DNA of 64,000 bases, taken from positions 744,001-808,000 of the forward strand of contig JANATF010000004.1 of the NCBI GenBank assembly GCA_029449245.1. The letters run 5' to 3'. Below, piece by piece: positions 58,001-64,000 of this stretch. Under the pieces are notes generated by a model. It was not told the DNA's origin. It saw nothing but the letters and a program-made list of their open reading frames with translations, and searched no databases. Position 1 is the stretch's first letter, and every line of letters starts with the position of its first letter. Source of the DNA: Mortierella alpina. Its lineage: Eukaryota; Mortierellomycota; Mortierellomycetes; Mortierellales; Mortierellaceae. Made by a program: the position numbers and the translations under genes.

Positions 58001-58926
58001 GAAATCATGGCAAGGATCAATTTCAGAATAAACTCCAGATCGTGCATGGCTTCGGTGTACGTGCTTGGAGCATGATCTCGGACGACCTAGTCAAGTATGA
58101 AAAGCGTACTTCCGGTGAGTAGGCATATCCGCTACGCATCACGCTTCGATTCTCAGCCATGACGGGTCCTTGGAGCCGTACCTCGACGTTAGTGATCTGG
58201 ACACGCGCGTGCAACAGTTGAGACAGCTCCTCTAGGATAGAATGCATGTCGGCATGGATAGCGGCTCTGCCCATGGAGTAATCAAGAGTGGTGTAGAGGC
58301 AAAGGGCGCGCTGGTGCCATGCCATATCAATGTCGATTCTCCTATTGGACTCGATCGCAAAGATGTCGCTGGTGATGACGGAGCGCAGTGCGGACACGAT
58401 CGGTCCGCGTGGATCAGAGTCGTTTGGCTGAAAGTGAGGCTGCAGTATCTGGAGCAGGGCAAAGACCTGCTTCCGAGAGGCGAGCTTGGCTGATCCAAAG
58501 TAGAAGAGCGCCATGAACTGGGAGAACGCATGCTGAAAGTCAGTTTGCTTCAGCAGTTCGCAATCCTGCTCCTTGAGAGCCCTCACAGATTGATCTGTTG
58601 GTTGGATGCACAAGGCAGCGACGGGTGAGTTGGACAAATCAAACGAAGCTTTAAACTATCCAAGCGCGAAACGGTGTTTTTTTTTTTTTTCCTGTGAGCC
58701 ACCTACCTAGCCTCTTGAAGGCCACTGCCTGCTGCTGCGAAGTGGTTCTTCCGTATTTTTCCTGCTCGTGCTTTGAGTCGTTGACGAAGAGCAGCCAGGC
58801 GGACAGCAACGGATGGTCCTTTGCGCTGGCCTCGAAGGGGGCGAGGAGTTGCGACCAGCAGGGGGAGTAGGGCACGGACAGGTCTTTGGACTGAAAGGCC
58901 TGCTTTGTTCTCTGATGCAGCACCAT
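52100..58926 (-). CDS. THADA/Trm732-family tRNA-methylation cofactor (DUF2428)
   Basis: Yeast Trm732 partners the methyltransferase Trm7 for 2'-O-methylation at tRNA position 32. Exons: 58926-58707, 58648-58182, 58086-55620, 55522-53262, 53172-53080, 52998-52653, 52545-52100; 2099 aa, near human THADA length. The most conserved part is in exon 4: RRSAGLPLCILAIVNAE, then IHAMNVLRRLFMDAKLS, and FSSPSWAVRNCGVMLFSTLL and HRVFGAKR, the DUF2428 core. The rest is helical HEAT/ARM-like repeat. The intron after exon 3 has a GC donor (GCAAGT at 55619). Between exons 2 and 3, a 95-nt intron (58181-58087) was preferred over a 23-nt one sharing the same acceptor. Its promoter (58927-59147) is shared with the divergent TSC13 gene. 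Confidence 0.93.
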
Positions 58927-59147
58927 TCCCGTCGTGTCTGTCTAGTCCCAGACTGTGGGTGTTGTGGTGGTGGTGGTGGGTGAAGTGGAGGTGGAATGGA
59001 GGTGTGAACCATGAAGCAGCGTTGCGAGCTTGTATACCAAAATAAAAAAATGCTTCAGCCACCCAGCCAAGCAACACCTTGTGGACGCACACACCACACG
59101 CTGGCGCGGATTGATTTCCTCATTCCTCTCCTCACCTCCACATCAAC
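58927..59147. promoter_or_regulatory. Short divergent promoter between THADA and TSC13
   Basis: Only 221 bp separate the two divergent start codons, so both genes must share this regulatory DNA. A CCA/TGG-repeat run lies at 58960-58982. Confidence 0.5.
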
Positions 59148-60281
59148 ATGAAGCTGGTTATCGCACCCAGATCCGCAAAGTCGCGCAAGTTCCCCATCAC
59201 CCTCGACCTCCAAGGAACCCCCGCCGAGGTCAAGGTCGAGGACGTGCAGGGCGCCATCGCCAGACAGTTCCCTCAGCTCTACCCCGACCGACAGCGTCTT
59301 ACCGTTGAGAAGGTCGCGCTCGAGGCTGGCAAGACTCTGGCTGACTACGGCCTCAAGGACGGCGACTCTGTCACCTTCAAGGACCTCGGTACGAGCGTCT
59401 TGTGCAGACAAAACAAACAACACCCAAAACACCCAACCCAGAATAGTGCTGTATTCAAACGGTACCAGCACCGTAGATACCGTCGACTAATTGTCCCCTG
59501 CATACTCTTCTTCCAGGTCCCCAAATTAGCTGGCGTACTGTGTTCTTAATTGAATACGGCGGACCTTTGCTCATCCATCCCTTGGTCTACTACCTCCCCT
59601 CCTTGTTCTACGGAAAGGCCTTTGAGCACAGCTGGATGCAGACGTACGGTACCCATGCCCGTTATGTTCTTTCTTATGTTCGCTTCACCCCTTTTTCTTG
59701 GCACTAACGATACCATGCCTGGCGTTCCATGCCCTAATAGCGTGACATACTGGATGGTGATGATCCACTTTTTGAAGCGCGAGTACGAGACCGTCTTTGT
59801 CCACCGCTTTTCCCACGGCACCATGCCCTTCCGCAATGTGTTCAAGAACAGCGCCCACTACCATCTCTTGTCAGGACTCAACCTCGCTTACTGGATCTAT
59901 GGTCCCTGGAACGCTGTCGGCACGGCCGCTGCCGAGAGGAGCGATGCTCTTGTCTACGGCTGCATTGCTCTTTTCGCCTTTGCGGAGCTCTCCAACTACC
60001 ACACCCATGTCACCCTGCGCAACCTCCGCCCCCCTGGCACCCGCGTCCGCAAGATTCCTCGCGGCTATGGATTCGACTGGGTGTCATGCCCCAATTACCT
60101 TTTCGAAACCTTGTCGTGGTTGGCGGTCAGCATCCTCACCTTGTCCTGGTCCGCCCATCTGTTCTTTGCCGTCGCTGTTGGCCAGATGTACATCTGGGCT
60201 GTCAAGAAGCACAAGGGATATCGCAAGGAGTTTTCAGACTATCCTCGTGGACGCAAGGCCATGTTCCCATTGATCGCTTAA
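59148..60281 (+). CDS. TSC13: Very-long-chain trans-2-enoyl-CoA reductase
   Basis: Last step of each ER fatty-acid elongation cycle (sphingolipid and very-long-chain acid supply). Exons 59148-59388, 59517-59643, 59741-60281; 302 aa. Layout: an N-terminal ubiquitin-like domain (about 1-80, PITLDLQGTPAEVKVEDV), then a membrane-embedded steroid 5-alpha-reductase-type domain. Family signatures: PQISWRTVFLIEYGGPLLIHP, HFLKREYETVFVHRFS (conserved Lys), NLRPPGT, and GFDWVSCPNYLFE. KKHKGYRKEFSDYP near the C-terminus holds the Tyr equivalent to the catalytic one in Tsc13. Elongation and the neighbouring ceramidase are linked in sphingolipid metabolism, but the 30-kb distance carries no weight. Very secure. 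Confidence 0.96.
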
Positions 60282-60469
60282 GCAAAGTAGGCTCCATGCT
60301 CTGCAGAAAAAAAACTTGGTTACCCGTCCTTTTCCATCCCCTCATTTTCCTTTGCTCGCAACAATCTATCCGCATCCTCTATTGCGTCCATCTAAAAGGC
60401 ACACACACACACACACACACATTGCAAGTCAATAAAAAGAATTATTATGTATGTACACCATTTTACTCT

Positions 60470-61510
60470 CTACAGAGCAAGATCGTAGAGTCCAACCGCA
60501 CTGCAGCTCCAGTCCCACCAGAGCTTTTGCTGCTCCAGATCCTTGCATTCCTCGCTCATCTCTCCGACCACGCCCTTGTCATAATAAACCGCGTTCCCAT
60601 TTCGCCTCTCTCCGCTCATGGCGTTGAACACCCGCCTGCCACCTTCTTCCTCCGTCGACGCAGCGCTGATTCTTGAGAGAACATTGTCCATGAGCATACG
60701 CGTCGCAAAGCCAGAGTGACGCTTGAGCCCCGAAGTAGGAACAAACCCAGGCGAGACCTAAGCAAAGCAGGCAATCCCCCCATTTTCACAAAAGAACAAA
60801 AATGTTAGTTGGTGTTATTTCAGCCAAAAAAAAGAAAAAAGAAAATAGCATCTCGCCCTTACCGCATTCACCGTAACAACATCCTTCTTGAGTTGCGTGG
60901 AGAAAACACGCATGCACAGGAGCTGGCAGAGCTTCGAGTTCCTGTAGGCGACCATTCCGTCGAATCTCTCCGTATCGTTGATGTTATCCAGCGTCAGGAA
61001 AGGGCCTTTTCCTCTCCCAACGCCTGGCTTGTGAAGATCCGACGAAACAAACAGGACCGTTGTCTTCTCCTCCGGCCAGGTCTTGTGTCCAGTGCGGAGC
61101 GACGGGAGCAAAAGCTGCGTCAGAAGAAAGTGCGACAGGTGGTTCACCTGCATACTGTACTCGTGGCCATCGTCAGCCGTCAGTTCACGCTTGAAGACCA
61201 TGACACCTGCATTCAGGACCAGCGTATGGATCCCATAGGGGAAGGACGCGATCACAGACTGTGCAAACTGGCGAACAGACGCAAAAGAAGCCAGTTCAAT
61301 AGGTCGGGACTCAATCGTGTTGGAGTCGGCAGCGAAGGCCTCGAGTCTCTTAACGCCAGCAGTGGCCCGTTCGTTGTCGTGGCAGCCCAGAACGACATGG
61401 ACATTGGAGCTCGTCGAGAGAATGAGCTTTGCGGCTTGGAAGCCAATGCCTACATTGCCGCCAGTGATGACGATGACCTTCTTAGGTGTGACCGAAGCTG
61501 TGGGATTCAT
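60470..61510 (-). CDS. Short-chain dehydrogenase/reductase (retinol-dehydrogenase-like)
   Basis: NAD(P)-dependent oxidoreductase of unknown substrate. Exons 61510-60863 and 60757-60470; 311 aa. Cofactor motif TGGNVGIG, then LNAGV, the SS of FVSSDLH, and the catalytic Tyr-x3-Lys in AYRNSKLC, followed by VSPGFVPT after the intron. The pattern (HLSHFLLTQLLLPSL, a long C-terminal extension) resembles WWOX/retinol-dehydrogenase-type classical SDRs. The chosen ATG (61510) gives a start directly before the Rossmann fold; an upstream in-frame extension is open but hydrophobic and has no good start. It converges with TSC13 (188 bp between stops). Confidence 0.92.
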
Positions 61511-62173
61511 CGAATGGATGATCGTTTTAGCAGTGAGGGGGTGAGGGTAATGGTTGAAATGGACAGTTGCGAAGAGTTGTGTGACAAGAGAAAAGAGCGA
61601 GAAGGAAAAAAAATCTGATAAGATTATAAAATCTGAGTATGAAAAACTCAAGATGGATCGCAACAGGCCACCTTACGAGCTCCACCTCCGCCTGAGCACC
61701 TTACCATATCACTGCGAAGATGGAGAGCCAGGTGTCCATGTGAAGTGGAGAACATGGATGGCAGACAAAGACTGACCACTGAGCTCAGAACAGCAACCCA
61801 CGCAGGATCTCCTCGGCACGAGGATCCTTTCAACCCATTGAGTAAGAGTGATACGAGCTGCCGCACATTCTGTCAACGCAGGTCTGAAGGCGGATGGACT
61901 TCCCGATTCGCATGACGTTGTACACGGAAGTGACCTTTGATGCAATGAGCTCAAAGGCCGCTACTCGAGCATTATGATGGGTAAATGAGATGGCATTTGA
62001 GCCTTTACAGTTGTACCTTTGCGACGCAACGAGAGATTGTCAACACCCCTCAGTTGTGCCTATCATGCATTCATATTCACCAGCTTTCTTGCTCGCCTCC
62101 GTGTGTATTTGTATGTGCGTATGAGTGCGGGTTATTTTCTGAGCAACAACTTTTAATGATAGGCGTAGCTCAG
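61511..62173. other. Intergenic, no gene seen
   Basis: Promoter of the SDR gene and 3' flank of the hydrolase gene. Short minus frames (61954-61650) have an amphipathic look but shift frame and contain stops; no family recognised. Confidence 0.4.
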
Positions 62174-63360
62174 CTACTTGGTCAATTCAAAAACTCCATC
62201 TCTTCCTTTGTTAACCAGTTCCTCGATAAATCTGCAATATGTCTCTGTCTGCTCGCCAGGCAGAGCATGACCTGAGCCCTCAAAGACGACCAAGGGGCAT
62301 CCGAGCTCCTTAGCAAGATGGTAAGATCCTGAAGGTCTCACAAACTTGTCCTCCGTTCCTGTCACGACGAGCACAGGTAGGGCCGAGTCCTTAATCTGCG
62401 TCAGTCTCGCAGAGCTGACATGATGAAAGAGTGCTGCCCAAGACTGCGCGATATTGGAATGAAGAGGTTGAACAGGGATCGATGCGAACCTCTGCTTCAG
62501 GCTCTATATATATAATTTGTGAGGGTAGCGTTAGAACCTGGAAAGAAACTTGTCATTCCAGAGACCTTCAACCTCGCGACGTATACAGTTACTTACAGCT
62601 GCCACCATTTCACGGTTGGTGCTGTACGCTAAGTCCTTGGGTGCATGCTCCAGCCATTTCTAAGAGGGTTGCAAGATAAAGGGCAATATGCTGCTGATTA
62701 GCATGCACATCTCCGAGACCCAGTCAGTAGGAAAGTAGGAAAAGCGGCATCACAATCCTTACCGCGGGGTATAACGTCTCGGCGATGAGTTTGATGCGAA
62801 GGTCAGGGTCTTTCATAAGAATCACTCGTGCCAGAAAGCTGACAGTGACCAACATGGGGGGACTTCTACCAGCATTCGTCGAGGTGAGGACCAGCGACGA
62901 AAAGCGCTTAGGGTCCGCCAGAACCAGTTCGAGTGATATCATTCCTCCCATAGACACTCCAGCAACATGAACGTCCGAAGTCCACCCCAGTGCGTCCAGC
63001 AACTCCAACGTGTCCTGGGCCATCTGCGAAGTCGAATATAAACCCTTGGGAGCGTCGGAGAAACCAACACCACGGTTGTCAAAGAACACTGTAGTGAATT
63101 CGGGATTCTTGGCAAATTGTTCGACCTAAATGAGCGAGCCGATTAGCACTTGACACTGACAGCCTGGCATATGACAAGCAAGAGACTGACGAGTGGCAGC
63201 ATACCACTGGAGCCCAGCCTGCGCCTGGGGAGTTCAGGCCCATAATGAGCAAGAGCTTCCGAGGCCCATTTCCTGTGCGCTGATAGAAGAGTTTGAAGGG
63301 TTTACCGCGCGAGCCGCCCACCTCGACATGGCCTTTGTCGTCAAGTAATGGAGATGTCAT
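62174..63360 (-). CDS. Alpha/beta-hydrolase (epoxide-hydrolase/esterase-like)
   Basis: Exons 63360-63205, 63125-62763, 62659-62597, 62503-62174; 303 aa. Alpha/beta-hydrolase core: LIMGLNSPGAGW (oxyanion loop), FFDNRGVGFSD, nucleophile elbow GVSMGG (Ser), acid Asp in TGTEDKFVRP, and catalytic His in GSGHALPGEQ. There is no signal peptide or membrane segment, so it is probably cytosolic. Substrate unknown; the sequence does not separate esterase, lipase and epoxide-hydrolase types. Introns of 79-103 nt. The strand and order suggest an independent gene, with the next gene's 3' end only 360 bp upstream. Confidence 0.92.
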
Positions 63361-63648
63361 GGTAAGGGAGAGAGAGAGGACGGGAAATGCTGTCTGTATT
63401 TTTCGTTTGCCGCCCTGGCATTTTATCCGCCCTGCCTGCCAAGCATCCAATAACAGGTTTGGACACAGGGGTTGATCGGCGATCATACACTTTGAGGCTG
63501 AAATTCTTCTTCTCGAGACGGGTCTTGAGCCGACTCTTGGCGAACGATGATCGACTCCTAGCAAACGCCACAACGTTTTGCTTGCTTGCTAAGGTTGCAT
63601 CTGGTGAGCACTACACCATCCCTTTCCTTCGCGCAGCGAGCATGAAAC

Positions 63649-63687
63649 CCAACAATAAAGCTTTAGCAGATGCGGCTTTATTGTTGG
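63649..63687. terminator. 13-bp perfect inverted repeat with AATAAA on both strands
   Basis: CCAACAATAAAGC (63649-63661) and GCTTTATTGTTGG (63675-63687) with a 13-nt loop. It lies 30-70 bp past the stop of the rightmost minus gene, so the minus-strand AATAAA is well placed as its polyadenylation signal. Confidence 0.5.
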
Positions 63688-63718
63688 CACGAGAAGTACT
63701 CCAACTAATGACCTCGGG

Positions 63719-64000
63719 TCATGGAGAGGAGCGTGGCGTCGGTAGGGACCGACCCAATGAGCTGATGGAGGAATCACTGTCCTCGCTCGTCCTGGGTCGG
63801 TTCCATATCCGTGTCCTCGAAGGCGGCACAGCGAGTGATGGGGTCGCATCCTGTCTTCTAGAGACCTCCTTGCTAGACGTGCTTGTGTTCGAGCTGGCTC
63901 TTGAATCAGAGCGCTTGTCAGCTAGCCCGGATGTGAGAGTCGACTGACTTGACTCTGCCCCTCCATTGGCCGGTAGTATTCCCGGACGCGATGTTGATGG
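63719..64000 (-). CDS. C-terminal end of a Ser-rich protein, 5' part off window
   Basis: An open frame enters from the right edge and ends at TGA 63721-63719, giving 93 visible residues. Rich in Ser, Arg, Pro and Thr (SSNTSTSSKEVSRRQD, SDSSISSLGRSLPTPRSS), disordered in look. An inverted repeat with AATAAA lies just downstream on the same strand. Unidentifiable from this part. Confidence 0.5.
   Translation of the reverse strand, partial: PSTSRPGILPANGGAESSQSTLTSGLADKRSDSRASSNTSTSSKEVSRRQDATPSLAVPPSRTRIWNRPRTSEDSDSSISSLGRSLPTPRSSP

Noticed and set aside
58087-58109. 23-nt intron in the THADA gene
   Set aside because: Too short for splicing; a 95-nt intron with the same acceptor and a GTACGG donor at 58181 is also in phase.

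Overview
The window is eukaryotic and fungal. Genes carry short spliceosomal introns (mostly 50-160 nt, GTRNGN...YAG), 5' leaders are CT-rich, and TATA boxes lie 80-300 bp upstream of several starts. The gene families (copper-fist, NRG1-type zinc finger, RIB3, alkaline ceramidase, TSC13, chitin deacetylase) are fungal. The combination of a Mutator-like transposase relic, a Fanzor/TnpB-type gene and very low-complexity regulators suggests Mucoromycota, most likely Mortierellaceae. That placement is inference. No tRNA, rRNA or CRISPR array was recognised.

Layout. 0-2.4 kb: 3'-truncated chitin deacetylase and a 73-aa secreted, GPI-like protein, both minus. 3.5-7.5 kb: copper-fist transcription factor with a long CT-rich leader. 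9.4-15 kb: an accessory island holding (i) a gene or gene pair coding a FEN1/XPG-like nuclease followed at once by a Fanzor/TnpB-like RuvC nuclease and (ii) a broken Mutator-like transposase. 15.6-17.1 kb: Ran GTPase. 17.5-21.2 kb: large LysM protein. 21.8-23.3 kb: malate dehydrogenase with a peroxisomal-type C-terminus. 24.9-26.4 kb: PP4 catalytic subunit. 27.3-29.0 kb: alkaline ceramidase with a 3-nt microexon. 29.1-32.5 kb: RD/RE-repeat coiled-coil protein and RIB3. 32.5-41.6 kb: gene-poor DNA with one probable small secreted protein and a TATA-driven CT-rich leader. 41.6-48.3 kb: convergent NRG1-like zinc-finger and forkhead regulators. 48.3-52.1 kb: gene-poor. 52.1-58.9 kb: THADA/Trm732. 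59.1-64 kb: TSC13 enoyl reductase, an SDR, an alpha/beta hydrolase and the C-terminal end of a gene leaving the window.

Most genes are unrelated housekeeping loci. The strongest candidate for something undescribed is at 9.4-13.6 kb. The stop codon of the XPG-like reading frame lies at the first bases of a canonical 128-nt intron. Splicing it joins the frame exactly to the Fanzor-like frame, giving one predicted 1248-aa protein with two nuclease modules whose visible catalytic residues look intact. Retaining the intron ends translation after the XPG-like module.

All exon models were built by eye. Every complete model has a total coding length divisible by three and agreeing splice phases, but none has transcript support here.
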